Assembly: GCF_014076495.1 (NCBI RefSeq)
Contig: NZ_CP043575.1
Span: 5,153,191 to 5,217,190, forward strand
Direction of reading: 5' to 3'
DNA: 64,000 nucleotides
From: Comamonas koreensis
GTDB taxonomy: Bacteria > Pseudomonadota > Gammaproteobacteria > Burkholderiales > Burkholderiaceae_C
The position numbers were made by a program, and so were the translations under genes. This document shows positions 1 through 8,433 of this stretch, in pieces. The stretch's first letter is position 1. Each line of letters begins with the position of its first letter. Under the pieces are notes generated by a model. The model ran no database searches, was not told the origin of the DNA, and worked only from the letters and a program-made list of their open reading frames with translations.

Positions 1-1
1 C

Positions 2-751
2 CTGGTCGAAACCCGCGGCCCGGTGCTCATCATGCAGCTCAACCGCCCCCAGGCGCGCAATGCCGCCACCCTGGAGATGGCCGAGGCGATGGCCAGCGCG
101 CTCGATGCGCTGGACAGCCAGCCGGACCTCAGGGTCGGCATCATCACCGGCGCGGGCGGCAGCTTTTGCGCCGGCATGGACCTCAAGGGCTTTTTGCAGG
201 GCAAGCGCCCCAGCCTGCCGGGGCGCGGCTTTTGCGGGCTGACGATGCGGCCGCCGGCCAAGCCGCTGATCGCGGCGGTGGAAGGCTATGCGCTGGCCGG
301 CGGCTTTGAGCTGGCGCTCGCCTGCGACCTGATCGTTGCCGCGCGCGACGCCCAATTTGGCCTGCCCGAAGTCAAGCGGGGCCTGGCCGCATCGGCCGGT
401 GGCCTGCTGCGCCTGCCCAAACGCCTGCCCTACCACGTGGCGATGGAGTGCATTCTGACGGGCGACATGTTTGGCGCCGAGCGCTTTGCCCAGCTGGGCC
501 TGGTCAACCGTTTGACCGCGCCCGGCGGCGCACTCGATGCCGCGCTGGCACTGGCCCAGACCATTGCCGCCAACGGTCCGCTGGCAGTCGCCGCGAGCAA
601 GCAGGTAGCCAGCCAGTCGGGTGAATGGCCGCTGGCGGAGATGTTCGACCGCCAGGCCGTCATCACCGCGCCTGTCTTCAGCTCGCAGGACGCGCGCGAA
701 GGCGCAGCCGCCTTTGCGGAAAAACGCCCACCGGTCTGGAAAGGTGCCTGA
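2..751 (+). CDS. Enoyl-CoA hydratase/isomerase (crotonase) family protein, 5' end outside window
   Basis: The frame is open from the first bases, so the N-terminus lies before the window and 249 codons are visible. The crotonase fold is clear: the oxyanion-hole segment AGGSFCAGMDLKGF, then GYALAGGFELALACDLIVA, and a Glu in the LPEVKRGL segment at the position of a catalytic acid. Such enzymes hydrate or isomerise enoyl-CoA thioesters in the cytoplasm. It is followed on the same strand by a Bug receptor, an acyl-CoA ligase, an SDR and a second crotonase, so it probably works in an acyl-CoA degradation pathway. The exact substrate cannot be read from sequence. Confidence 0.9.
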   Translation: MVETRGPVLIMQLNRPQARNAATLEMAEAMASALDALDSQPDLRVGIITGAGGSFCAGMDLKGFLQGKRPSLPGRGFCGLTMRPPAKPLIAAVEGYALAGGFELALACDLIVAARDAQFGLPEVKRGLAASAGGLLRLPKRLPYHVAMECILTGDMFGAERFAQLGLVNRLTAPGGALDAALALAQTIAANGPLAVAASKQVASQSGEWPLAEMFDRQAVITAPVFSSQDAREGAAAFAEKRPPVWKGA

Positions 752-825
752 ACCCCGTCCAGCCCGGAACTCTCAGTTGCACAGCCCTAGACGCGCCACA
801 GAAGCGCGCAGCAGGAGACAAAACC

Positions 826-1812
826 ATGCCACGTACCAGCCATCCACGCCAGCCCCTGCGGGCCTTGGCGGCCCTGGCGCTGCTCGCCAGCGCGCTCAGC
901 GCCCATGCCGAGGCCAACTGGCCCACGCGCACCATCACCTTGATCGTGCCCGGCGCCGCAGGCGGATCGACCGATATCCCGGCGCGCCTGCTGGCGCAAA
1001 AGCTGGGCCAGCGCCTGGGCCAGCCGGTGATCGTCGACAACAAGCCGGGCGCCGGGGGCAGCCTGGGCGCCAGCCTGGTCGCGCGCGCCCAGCCCGATGG
1101 CTACACCGTGCTGGTGGGCAACAGCGGCTCCAATGCCATCAACTACACGGCCTACAAAAAGCTCAGCTACAAGCCTGGCGACTTTGCACCGCTGACCGAC
1201 ATGATCTCGTTTGCCAACGTGCTGGTCGTGCCCGCCAAGTCGCCGATCCAGAGCCTGGATGCGCTGGTGGCGGCGGCCAAGGCGCAGCCAGGCAAGCTGT
1301 CGTTTTCGTCCGCCGGTGTGGGCCAGACCACGCACCTGATGGGCGAGCTCTTCAAGGAGCGCACGGGTACCGATGTGGTCCATATCCCCTATAAGGGATC
1401 GGCCCCCGGCACCATGGCGATCGTGACTGGCGAGACCCAGTTCATGTTCGACAACATGACCGCCTCCCTGGTCCATATCAAGGACGGCAAGCTGCGCCCG
1501 CTGGCTGTTACAGGCGACCAGCGCGAGCCCGATCTGCCCGAGGTGCCGACGATGACCGAGCTGGGCATGCGCAACTTCAACCAGGTCGGTTGGATGGGCT
1601 TCTTCGTGCCCGCCAAGACCCCGCCCGAGGTGCAGAAAAAGCTGGCCGAGAACCTGCAGGCCGTCTTGCATGACCCCGACATCATGCGCCGCTACCGCGA
1701 GCTGGGCGGGCGCCCGGGCGGCATGCCGCAAGCCGGTTTTGCCAAGTTGGTGGCCGATGACCAGCAGACCTGGGGCGCGCTGATCCAAAGCCAGCAGTTG
1801 CAGCTGGATTGA
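826..1812 (+). CDS. Bug-family (TctC) periplasmic substrate-binding protein
   Basis: 328 aa. The start at 826 is preceded by AGGAG (813-817) and gives a signal peptide ending near SALSAHA before the mature ANWPTRTITLIVPG segment. Family marks are VPGAAGGSTDIPARLLA, VDNKPGAGGSLGA, DGYTVLVGN and HIPYKGSAPG, as in tripartite tricarboxylate transporter receptors. No TctA/TctB membrane genes are present in the window, so it is an orphan receptor, as is common in Bordetella and Comamonadaceae. It lies between a crotonase and an acyl-CoA ligase, which suggests it captures the organic acid that the ligase activates; that link is inference. Confidence 0.93.
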   Translation: MPRTSHPRQPLRALAALALLASALSAHAEANWPTRTITLIVPGAAGGSTDIPARLLAQKLGQRLGQPVIVDNKPGAGGSLGASLVARAQPDGYTVLVGNSGSNAINYTAYKKLSYKPGDFAPLTDMISFANVLVVPAKSPIQSLDALVAAAKAQPGKLSFSSAGVGQTTHLMGELFKERTGTDVVHIPYKGSAPGTMAIVTGETQFMFDNMTASLVHIKDGKLRPLAVTGDQREPDLPEVPTMTELGMRNFNQVGWMGFFVPAKTPPEVQKKLAENLQAVLHDPDIMRRYRELGGRPGGMPQAGFAKLVADDQQTWGALIQSQQLQLD

Positions 1813-1824
1813 GGCGAGCTGACG

Positions 1825-3555
1825 ATGCCTGACACCTCCACCTCCACTTCCACCGCTTCCCCACGCCCTGCGCTGCCGTTCTACTGGCCCAAAGGCGTCT
1901 CGCGCGATCTGCGCGTGCCCCGCATCACGCTGGACGACAACCTGACGGCTTCGGCCCAGCGCTACCCCGACAAGGCCGCCATCATCTACGCGGGCGCCAG
2001 CACCAGCTATGCCCAGCTGCTGGGCCAGGTGGAGGCGCTGGCCGGGTTCTTGCAGCAACGCCTGCAACTGGCACCGGGCCAGCGCGTGCTGCTGCAAAGC
2101 CAGAACTGCCCGCAGTTCGTCGTTGCCTGCTATGCCATCTTCCGCGCCGGCGGCGTGGTGGTGCCGGTGAGCGCGATGACCACCGCCACCGAGCTGCGCT
2201 ACTACGCCGACAACAGCGGCGCGCGCCTGGCCATCGTCGCCCAGGAGCTGTTGGCCAGCGCCCAGCCCTGTGTGGACGAGGGCCTGCTCGATGCGGTGAT
2301 CGTCCACGCTTACAGCGACGCGCTGCCCACCACGCCGCCACCTGATGCCCTGCCCGACGTGGTGACCGCGCCGCGCCAGCCGCTGCCTGCCGGCCCCTAC
2401 CATGGCTTTGCCGCAGCGCTGGCGCTGCAGCTGGCGCCTGGCCCGCGTGTGGCGCAGGCGGGCATGCTCGCCACCATCCCCTATACCTCGGGCACCACCG
2501 GCCACCCCAAGGGCTGCATGCACAGCCACCATTCGGTGCTGGCGTCGCTCACCGGCTCGCGCCTGTGGCGCGGCTTCAATGACGACCTGGTGTTTCTGTC
2601 GGTCGCGCCGATGTTCCACATGCTGGGCACGCAGTACGGCATGAACATGCCCATTGCCGTGGGTGGCACCGTGGTGGTGATGCCGCGCTGGGATGCGCTG
2701 CTGGCTGCCCGGCTGATCGAGCGCCACCAGGTCACCGCCTGGACCGCGCCGCCCAGCATGGTGATCGACCTGTTCAGCCAAGCCGCTGCCCATGGGCTGG
2801 ACCTGTCGAGCCTGGCCATGCTGGCCGGCGGCGGCGCGGCCATGCCCGAGGCCGTCTCGCAGATGCTGGCCGAGCGCTATGGCCTGCACTACAGCGAGGG
2901 CTATGGCCTGACCGAGACCGCCGCTTTCTTGCATGCCAACCCGCCGGGCCACACCAAGCGCCAGTGCCTGGGCGTGCCCACCCAGGGCGTGCATTCGATG
3001 GTCGTTGACCCCGAGACCCTGCAAGAGCTGCCCGCTGGCGAAGTGGGCGAGCTGGTCTCTAGCGGCGCGCAGGTGATGCAGGGCTACTGGCGCAATGACG
3101 AGGCCAACCGCGAGGCCTTTTTCGAGCGCCATGGCCGGCGCTACTTTCGCACTGGCGACCTGGCCTCGGTGGACGCGGACGGTTATTACTTCATGCGCGA
3201 CCGCTTGAAACGCATGATCAATGCCAATGGCTACAAGGTCTGGCCCGCCGAGGTCGAGAACATGCTCTACAGCCACCCGGCCGTGCTCGAAGCCTGCGTG
3301 ATCGCCGTGCCCGATGCCAAACGCGGCGAATCGGTCAAGGCCCTGGTGGTGCTACGCCCCGGCGCGCAGGCCTCGGCGGACGAGATCATCGGCTGGAGCC
3401 GCGCACAGATGGCCGCCTACAAGGTGCCGCGCGCGGTGGACTTTCTCGCCGCGCTGCCCAAATCCGCCACCGGCAAGATCCAGTGGCGCGCACTGCAGGA
3501 GGCGGCGCAGCAAGCCGCCGCCCCCTCCCATTCTTTGCATACGGAACACCCATGA
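1825..3555 (+). CDS. AMP-dependent acyl-CoA ligase (long/medium-chain type)
   Basis: 576 aa. Adenylate-forming enzyme that activates a carboxylic acid to its CoA thioester with ATP. Visible motifs are the P-loop YTSGTTGHPKGCMHSH, the A5 motif GYGLTETAA, the hinge-region YFRTGDLASVDADGYYF followed by RLKRMINANGYKVWPAE, and the C-terminal catalytic Lys in SATGKIQWRAL. It starts 12 bp after the Bug gene, and its stop overlaps the next start (ATGA at 3552-3555), so translation is probably coupled. The N-terminus has a short Thr/Ser run. The substrate is unknown. Confidence 0.93.
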   Translation: MPDTSTSTSTASPRPALPFYWPKGVSRDLRVPRITLDDNLTASAQRYPDKAAIIYAGASTSYAQLLGQVEALAGFLQQRLQLAPGQRVLLQSQNCPQFVVACYAIFRAGGVVVPVSAMTTATELRYYADNSGARLAIVAQELLASAQPCVDEGLLDAVIVHAYSDALPTTPPPDALPDVVTAPRQPLPAGPYHGFAAALALQLAPGPRVAQAGMLATIPYTSGTTGHPKGCMHSHHSVLASLTGSRLWRGFNDDLVFLSVAPMFHMLGTQYGMNMPIAVGGTVVVMPRWDALLAARLIERHQVTAWTAPPSMVIDLFSQAAAHGLDLSSLAMLAGGGAAMPEAVSQMLAERYGLHYSEGYGLTETAAFLHANPPGHTKRQCLGVPTQGVHSMVVDPETLQELPAGEVGELVSSGAQVMQGYWRNDEANREAFFERHGRRYFRTGDLASVDADGYYFMRDRLKRMINANGYKVWPAEVENMLYSHPAVLEACVIAVPDAKRGESVKALVVLRPGAQASADEIIGWSRAQMAAYKVPRAVDFLAALPKSATGKIQWRALQEAAQQAAAPSHSLHTEHP

Positions 3556-4355
3556 GCTCTTTCTCCTTTCGCCACCAGCATGTGTTTGTCTCAGGCGGCA
3601 GCAGTGGCATCAACCTCGGCATTGCCAAGGCCTTCGCCCGCGCGGGCGCGCATGTCGTGGTCATGAGCCGCTCGGCCGACAAGGTGGCCCAGGCCGCCGC
3701 CGAGCTGGAGGCGCTGGGCGCCCAGGCCCTGGGCCTGAGCGCCGATGTGCGCGACCCAGCCGCCGTGCAGGCCGCGCTGGAACAGGCCCATGCCCGCTTT
3801 GGCCCCATCGATGTGCTGGTCTCGGGCGCGGCGGGCAACTTCATTGCGCCGGCCAAGGACCTGTCGCCCAACGGCTTCAAGACCGTTGTCGACATCGACC
3901 TCAATGGCAGCTTCCATGTGCTGCGCCTGGCCTACCCGATGCTGCGCAAGCCCGGCGCCAGCGTCATCAACATCTCGGCGCCGCAAGGCGTGAACCCGAC
4001 GATGTACCAGGTGCATGCCTGCGCGGCCAAGGCCGGCATCGACATGATGACCAAGGTGCTGGCACTGGAATGGGGCGAGGACGGCATCCGCGTCAACAGC
4101 ATCTCGCCCGGCCCCATCGGTGATACCGAGGGCATGCGGCGCCTGGCGCCCACCGCCGATGCGCTCGAGCGCGCCGTCTCCACGGTGCCGCTGCTGCGCA
4201 TGGGCAGCACCGATGACGTCGCCCACATGGCGCTGTTCCTGTCGTCCGCGCTGGCCAGCTATGTGACCGGCGCCATCATCCCGGTCGATGGCGGCGCCGC
4301 GCTGCGTGGCGGGCGTGACATGCGCGCCTCGTACGTGCCCCGGAGCGCCGCATGA
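3552..4355 (+). CDS. SDR oxidoreductase resembling 2,4-dienoyl-CoA reductase (DECR type)
   Basis: 267 aa from the ATG that overlaps the ligase stop. Rossmann motif SGGSSGINLGIAKAF. Several features match SDR-type 2,4-dienoyl-CoA reductases rather than ordinary SDRs: SGAAGNFIAPAKDLS replaces the NNAG motif, followed by NGFKTVVDIDLNGSFHV, a QVHACAAKAGIDMMTK active-site segment in which the usual YxxxK tyrosine is absent but the Lys is kept, and ISPGPIGDTEGMRRLAP. Predicted to reduce a dienoyl-CoA with NADPH. Its stop overlaps the next start by 4 bp, so it belongs to the same operon as the ligase and crotonase. The exact reaction is inferred from family resemblance. Confidence 0.85.
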   Translation: MSSFSFRHQHVFVSGGSSGINLGIAKAFARAGAHVVVMSRSADKVAQAAAELEALGAQALGLSADVRDPAAVQAALEQAHARFGPIDVLVSGAAGNFIAPAKDLSPNGFKTVVDIDLNGSFHVLRLAYPMLRKPGASVINISAPQGVNPTMYQVHACAAKAGIDMMTKVLALEWGEDGIRVNSISPGPIGDTEGMRRLAPTADALERAVSTVPLLRMGSTDDVAHMALFLSSALASYVTGAIIPVDGGAALRGGRDMRASYVPRSAA

Positions 4356-5149
4356 GCCGCCACTACGAACGCATCATTTTTGAGCGCCAGGACGGCGTGG
4401 CCACCTTGCGCTTCAACTACCCGGCCAAGCGCAACGCCTTTGACCCGCAGATGCGCGAGGAGATGGCCGAGGTGGTGCGCCTGGTGCAGACCGATGCCAG
4501 CCTGCGCGCGCTGGTGCTGACCGGCGTGGGCGAGCACTTTTGCTCGGGCGGCGACCTGGGCAATATTGCAGCATCTGGCCTGGACAATGCCGGCTGGCGC
4601 GCGCGGCTGTCCAGCCTGCACCACTGGCTCAAGGACCTGATGCTGCTGGACAAACCGGTGATTGCCGCGGTGGACGGCGCCGCCTATGGTGCGGGCTTTA
4701 GCCTGGCCTTGGCGGCGGACTTCATCATTGCGTCCGACCGGGCGCGCTTTGCGATGTCGTTTATCCGCGTCGGCGTGGTGCCCGATTGCGCGGCCTTCTA
4801 CACCTTGCCGCGCGTCGTGGGCGTGCAGCGCGCGCGGGAGCTGATGCTCTCGGGCCGCGAGGTCTCGGCGCAAGAGGCCTTGCAGCTGGGCATTGCCAGC
4901 GAGCTGGTCGCCCCCGGGCAGCTGCAGGCACGGGCCCAGGCGATTGCGCACTGCTTTGTGGACGCATCGCCGGTGGCGCTGAGCTTGATCAAACGCTCGC
5001 TCGCGATGGCGGCGAACGACTTGCCCGCGCTGCTGGAGCAAGAGGCGAACGCCCAAGCGCTGGCCATGGGTACGGCCCAGCACCGCGAGGCCGTGCAGGC
5101 CTTTTTGAACAAGCAGCCTGCGCCCTTCCAGTGGCCTGCGCGAAGCTGA
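4352..5149 (+). CDS. Enoyl-CoA hydratase/isomerase family protein (PaaG-like)
   Basis: 265 aa, start overlapping the SDR stop (ATGA). Crotonase motifs: oxyanion-hole segment GVGEHFCSGGDLGNI, AAVDGAAYGAGFSLALAADF, and RVGVVPDCAAFYTLPRVVG, which resembles the 2-enoyl-CoA isomerase/hydratase branch. Last gene of a plus-strand run in which every junction from the ligase onward overlaps by 4 bp. With the first crotonase it gives the cluster two hydratase/isomerase steps. The downstream gene is convergent. Confidence 0.9.
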   Translation: MSRHYERIIFERQDGVATLRFNYPAKRNAFDPQMREEMAEVVRLVQTDASLRALVLTGVGEHFCSGGDLGNIAASGLDNAGWRARLSSLHHWLKDLMLLDKPVIAAVDGAAYGAGFSLALAADFIIASDRARFAMSFIRVGVVPDCAAFYTLPRVVGVQRARELMLSGREVSAQEALQLGIASELVAPGQLQARAQAIAHCFVDASPVALSLIKRSLAMAANDLPALLEQEANAQALAMGTAQHREAVQAFLNKQPAPFQWPARS

Positions 5150-5159
5150 AAAAGCCCGC

Positions 5160-5492
5160 TTATTCGTTGCTGGCGCTGCCGCGCGTTTTGGGCGGCTCCA
5201 TCGCATTGCGGCGGCTCATCCCTGCCCGCCCGGCCTTGCTCCAGTCATAGTGCTCGCCATCGGGCGTGCGGCCGTCTTCAACGGCGGCCACCCCTATTTG
5301 CCCGACCATGTCGCGCAGCTCGGACGACATCACCACATGCGCATGGCGCGGGTCGGCACGCAGGCGCTGGCATTGCGCCAGCGCCTCGCTCATCTGCTTG
5401 TCGCTATAGGCCAGGCACTGCGGCTGCCAGTCGGGCGGCACGCCCTCGGCATCCTCGGCCTTGTTGCGCAGGTAAAAAACCACGATGCCCAT
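5160..5492 (-). CDS. Conserved small hypothetical protein
   Basis: 110 aa, convergent with the crotonase gene and ending 10 bp from it. No signal peptide, membrane segment or domain that I recognise. The sequence starts MGIVVFYLRNKAEDAEG and carries the segments DPRHAHVVMSSELRDMVGQ and DGEHYDWSKAGRAGMSRRN, the last rich in basic and polar residues. Probably a cytoplasmic protein. It reads like a real gene: codon use matches its neighbours and no better frame lies opposite. No function is assigned. Confidence 0.65.
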   Translation of the reverse strand: MGIVVFYLRNKAEDAEGVPPDWQPQCLAYSDKQMSEALAQCQRLRADPRHAHVVMSSELRDMVGQIGVAAVEDGRTPDGEHYDWSKAGRAGMSRRNAMEPPKTRGSASNE

Positions 5493-5559
5493 CGGCAGGT
5501 CCCTTCATCGGTGCCCAGCCAGACCTTGTCTGGGCAGCGCATTGTCGCACCTGGGAAGC

Positions 5560-6675
5560 TTAGCGGCGCCAGGCGGCGCTGGCATCGCCTGCAGCCACCA
5601 ACGCCAGCACGGCCTCGGTATGCGCGCCAGCGGCACACATCTCGGGGGTGTCATAGGCCTGGCCGTCAAAGCGCGGTGCGGGCGCTGCCTGCAAAACACC
5701 ACCTTGCTCGTGGTACACACCACGCGCCTGCATATGCGGGTGGCCAGCGGCCTCCAAGGGGCTCAATACAGCGCCAAAGCAGACATCGCTGCCCTCGAAC
5801 ACCTGCTGCCAGTGCGCGCGCGGCTCGGTGATGAACAGCGCCTGCAGGCGCGCACGGCGGCGCGGCCACAGCGCCTTGTCCCATTGCGACTGGGGCGCGG
5901 CAAAGTCTGGGTCATCGGCCAGGCCCAAGGTCTGCAGCAGCAGCGCATAGAACTGCGGCTCGATGCTGCCAATGGTGATGTGCTGGCCATCGGCGCAGAC
6001 ATAGGTCTCGTAGAACGGCGCGCTGTCATGGATGCTCTGGCCGCGCACATCAGCCACGATGCCGCGCTGGCGGGCGCTGAGCGCCAGGTTCAGCATATGG
6101 GCGGCGCCATCGACAATCGCGGCATCCACCACGCAGCCCTTGCCGCTGCTGCGCGCCTGGATCACACCGGCGAGCAGGCCGGTCATCAGGTAGAGCGCGC
6201 CGCCGCCGATATCGCCCACCATCGCAAACGACGACACGGGCCGCGCATCGGCCGGGCTGCAGCCCCAGAGCGCACCTGAGACCGCTGCGTAATTGTTGTC
6301 ATGGCCGGCGCGCGGGGCCAGCGGGCCGCTCTGGCCCCAGCCGGTCATGCGGCCATAGACGAGGGCCGGATTGATGGCATGGCACTCGGCCGGGCCCAGG
6401 CCCAGGCGCTCCATCACGCCGGGGCGCATGCCTTCGATCAGCACATCGGCCCCTTGCACCAGGGCCAGCACCAGGGCCTTGCCCTCGGGGCTTTTCAGGT
6501 CGGCAAACACCGAGCGCTTGCCCCGGTTGAGCAGGTTGCCCGTCGGCGCTGCGCCCTTTTCCTCGCGCACGATGGAGATCACATCGGCGCCCAGGTCGGC
6601 CAGGTGCATCGCGCAAAACGGGCCCGGTCCCAGGCCACCAATCTCCAGCACCTTGATGCCGTCCAATACTTTCAT
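5560..6675 (-). CDS. CaiB/BaiF CoA-transferase family, alpha-methylacyl-CoA racemase-like
   Basis: 371 aa from the ATG at 6675, which has ACAGGAGAC just upstream. Class III CoA-transferase fold: start MKVLDGIKVLEIGGLGPGPF, then LGADVISIVREE, ADVLIEGMRPGVMERLGLGP, and AGHDNNYAAVSGALWG, where the Asp after His matches the racemase-type active site. This points to 2-methylacyl-CoA epimerisation rather than CoA transfer. It lies 83 bp downstream of an IclR regulator on the same strand, across from the acyl-CoA ligase cluster, so it may feed branched acyl-CoA into that pathway. Confidence 0.87.
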   Translation of the reverse strand: MKVLDGIKVLEIGGLGPGPFCAMHLADLGADVISIVREEKGAAPTGNLLNRGKRSVFADLKSPEGKALVLALVQGADVLIEGMRPGVMERLGLGPAECHAINPALVYGRMTGWGQSGPLAPRAGHDNNYAAVSGALWGCSPADARPVSSFAMVGDIGGGALYLMTGLLAGVIQARSSGKGCVVDAAIVDGAAHMLNLALSARQRGIVADVRGQSIHDSAPFYETYVCADGQHITIGSIEPQFYALLLQTLGLADDPDFAAPQSQWDKALWPRRRARLQALFITEPRAHWQQVFEGSDVCFGAVLSPLEAAGHPHMQARGVYHEQGGVLQAAPAPRFDGQAYDTPEMCAAGAHTEAVLALVAAGDASAAWRR

Positions 6676-6758
6676 GCTTGTCTCCTGTGGTTGTTGTTTG
6701 CGTTGCGCCTTCAGGTCCGGCCAGGTAGATCTGGCCGGGCAGGCCCCGCCGGGTAAGG

Positions 6759-7541
6759 TCAGGATAGGCTGGAAGTACCAATCAGCCCTTCGAGCGAGCG
6801 CACCAGGGTCACCAGGCGCGGGCCGATGTCGGTCTCCAGCTCGCGGCTCTTGGGGTTGTAGGTGGGGACCGAGGCGCCAAACACCCAGCGCTCGCCATCG
6901 ATGGGCTGCGACAGCGGCACGGCGATCGACAGAATCTCGCGGTGCAGATCGCCATGGCTGCGGCAAAAGCCGTGAAGGGCCAGGTCCTGGCGCGCATCGT
7001 CCAGGCGCTCGCGCAGCAGCGCAGCACGCTCGGGCGCGCGGCCATCCAATTCGTCCAGATAGGCCTGGCGCTCGGCTTCGCTCTGGCCCAGCAGGTAGGC
7101 GCGGCCCGTCGCTGTGCGCACCAAGGAGACGGCCACGCCGATCTCGGGCGTGAAGACCTTGTTGTCCATGCCATTGGCCAGCTCGGCCAGCACCAGGCGC
7201 CGGCCCTCACCGACGGCCAGCTGGATCTGGCCGCCCATGTAGTTGGCCAGCTCCTGCATCTGCGGGCGGGCAAACTGGCGTACCGTCATGCGCGATAGCA
7301 GCGGCGAGGCCAGGTTCAGCACTCCTATGCCCAGCACGTATTTGGACAGGCGCTCCGAATAGCGCAGCAGGCCCAGCTCGCACAGGGTCTCGGTCAGGCG
7401 GAACAAGGTCGGTTTGGGCAAACCCGTCAGGTCCATCAGCTCTTTGCCACTGAGTTCTTGCTGCTTGTTGTTAAAGCACTGCAAAATACTGACGCCGCGC
7501 ACCAAGGCGCTGACCAGTTTTCCATCCGCTTCAGAATTCAT
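6759..7541 (-). CDS. IclR-family transcriptional regulator
   Basis: 260 aa. N-terminal winged helix-turn-helix at about residues 10-75 (ALVRGVSILQCFNNKQQELS, then LTGLPKPTLFRLTETLCELG), followed by an IclR effector-binding domain containing GRAYLLGQSEAERQAYLDEL and SIAVPLSQPIDGERWVFGAS. A cytoplasmic small-molecule-responsive regulator. It is first in a minus-strand pair with the CoA transferase. An AT-rich divergent region with an inverted repeat precedes it, a plausible operator. Likely controls the acyl-CoA degradation genes at 1-6.7 kb (inference from position). Confidence 0.9.
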   Translation of the reverse strand: MNSEADGKLVSALVRGVSILQCFNNKQQELSGKELMDLTGLPKPTLFRLTETLCELGLLRYSERLSKYVLGIGVLNLASPLLSRMTVRQFARPQMQELANYMGGQIQLAVGEGRRLVLAELANGMDNKVFTPEIGVAVSLVRTATGRAYLLGQSEAERQAYLDELDGRAPERAALLRERLDDARQDLALHGFCRSHGDLHREILSIAVPLSQPIDGERWVFGASVPTYNPKSRELETDIGPRLVTLVRSLEGLIGTSSLS

Positions 7542-7684
7542 ATTTCAGTATATAAGTTACTTATTACGAGACTAATGTCTCAATTTATGAAATTCTAATC
7601 GGGAATGATCCGCTATGGGCAGCTTGCATGCTCGCTTGCTGCCCCCAGCCGCCTACGTGGCGGTTATCTGCAACACTCCCACCG
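7542..7684. promoter_or_regulatory. AT-rich divergent intergenic region with inverted repeat GAGAC-N4-GTCTC
   Basis: This 143-bp gap between the IclR gene and the divergent hypothetical gene is much more AT-rich than its surroundings. It contains the perfect 5-bp inverted repeat GAGAC-TAAT-GTCTC at 7568-7581, 27-40 bp upstream of the IclR start codon. Position and symmetry fit an autoregulatory IclR operator, but no protection data can be inferred from sequence. Confidence 0.4.
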
Positions 7685-8083
7685 ATGAGCCTGAACCAAT
7701 ACGGCATGCCCTCACGCGTGCCCGCCATTGCCGAAATTGGCCGCCTGCTGGCCGGGCAGCAGCTGTCTGCCGCAGAGCAGCAGCGGGCGCTGGACCTGCT
7801 GGTGCAAGACCATGCCGATCTGGACGAGGTCGAAAGCCAGGCCGCCCTCTGGGCCATCGCCCAGCTGGGGCGCAGCGAGGCTGCATGCGCAGCGCTTCTG
7901 GCCTGCGCCGACATCTGGCTGAACAGCGCCGAGCTGGCCGCCTCGTTTTTGGATGGCTATACCCAGGTCTGCGGCAACACCATCGCGCCCGCTGCAGCGC
8001 CGGCCTTTGCCCAGCTGCAGCAACTGGCGCAGCACGACCCTGAACTGGCCGCCCGCCTGCCTCTGTTTGAGAAAGCCCCTTGA
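7685..8083 (+). CDS. Hypothetical protein upstream of ynfA-like gene
   Basis: 132 aa from the ATG at 7685; a start 57 bp further upstream is possible but lacks a ribosome site. Acidic, Leu/Ala/Gln-rich and helical in character ([21 protein letters not shown], then [20 protein letters not shown]), with no signal peptide or membrane segment. No family recognised. Its stop overlaps the YnfA start (TGATG at 8081-8085), so the two are translationally coupled. Confidence 0.65.
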   Translation: MSLNQYGMPSRVPAIAEIGRLLAGQQLSAAEQQRALDLLVQDHADLDEVESQAALWAIAQLGRSEAACAALLACADIWLNSAELAASFLDGYTQVCGNTIAPAAAPAFAQLQQLAQHDPELAARLPLFEKAP

Positions 8084-8415
8084 TGTCCCTGCTGACCACC
8101 ACCGCCTTGTTTGTGCTGACGGCAATTGCCGAGATCGTGGGCTGCTACCTGCCCTATCTCTGGCTCAAGGACAAGGCGCCGGTCTGGGTGCTGCTGCCCG
8201 CGGCGCTGGCGCTGCTGGCCTTTGTCTGGCTGCTGAGCCTGCACCCGACCGCATCGGGCCGGGTCTATGCCGCGTATGGCGGGGTCTATGTGACGACGGC
8301 AATTGCCTGGCTGTGGCTGGTCGATGGCATCCGCCCCAGCAGCTGGGATATCGCCGGCGTGCTGCTGTGCCTGGCCGGCATGGGTGTGATCATGCTGGGC
8401 GCGGCGCAGCGTTAA
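8083..8415 (+). CDS. YnfA/UPF0060 family small membrane protein
   Basis: 110 aa with four hydrophobic segments. The family pattern is clear: [18 protein letters not shown] near the N-terminus, [21 protein letters not shown] in the middle and [17 protein letters not shown] at the end. UPF0060 proteins belong to the drug/metabolite transporter superfamily and resemble SMR exporters; the physiological substrate is not established. Start ATG at 8083 overlaps the preceding stop; a TTG codon immediately upstream is less likely. Confidence 0.88.
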   Translation: MSLLTTTALFVLTAIAEIVGCYLPYLWLKDKAPVWVLLPAALALLAFVWLLSLHPTASGRVYAAYGGVYVTTAIAWLWLVDGIRPSSWDIAGVLLCLAGMGVIMLGAAQR

Positions 8416-8433
8416 ACCTGCGCCTGCCTGGTT

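Noticed and set aside
787..3276. 829-codon open frame opposite the Bug and ligase genes
   Set aside because: Low-complexity His/Gln/Ala/Gly translation typical of antisense frames in high-GC DNA; the plus-strand genes have clear motifs and ribosome sites.
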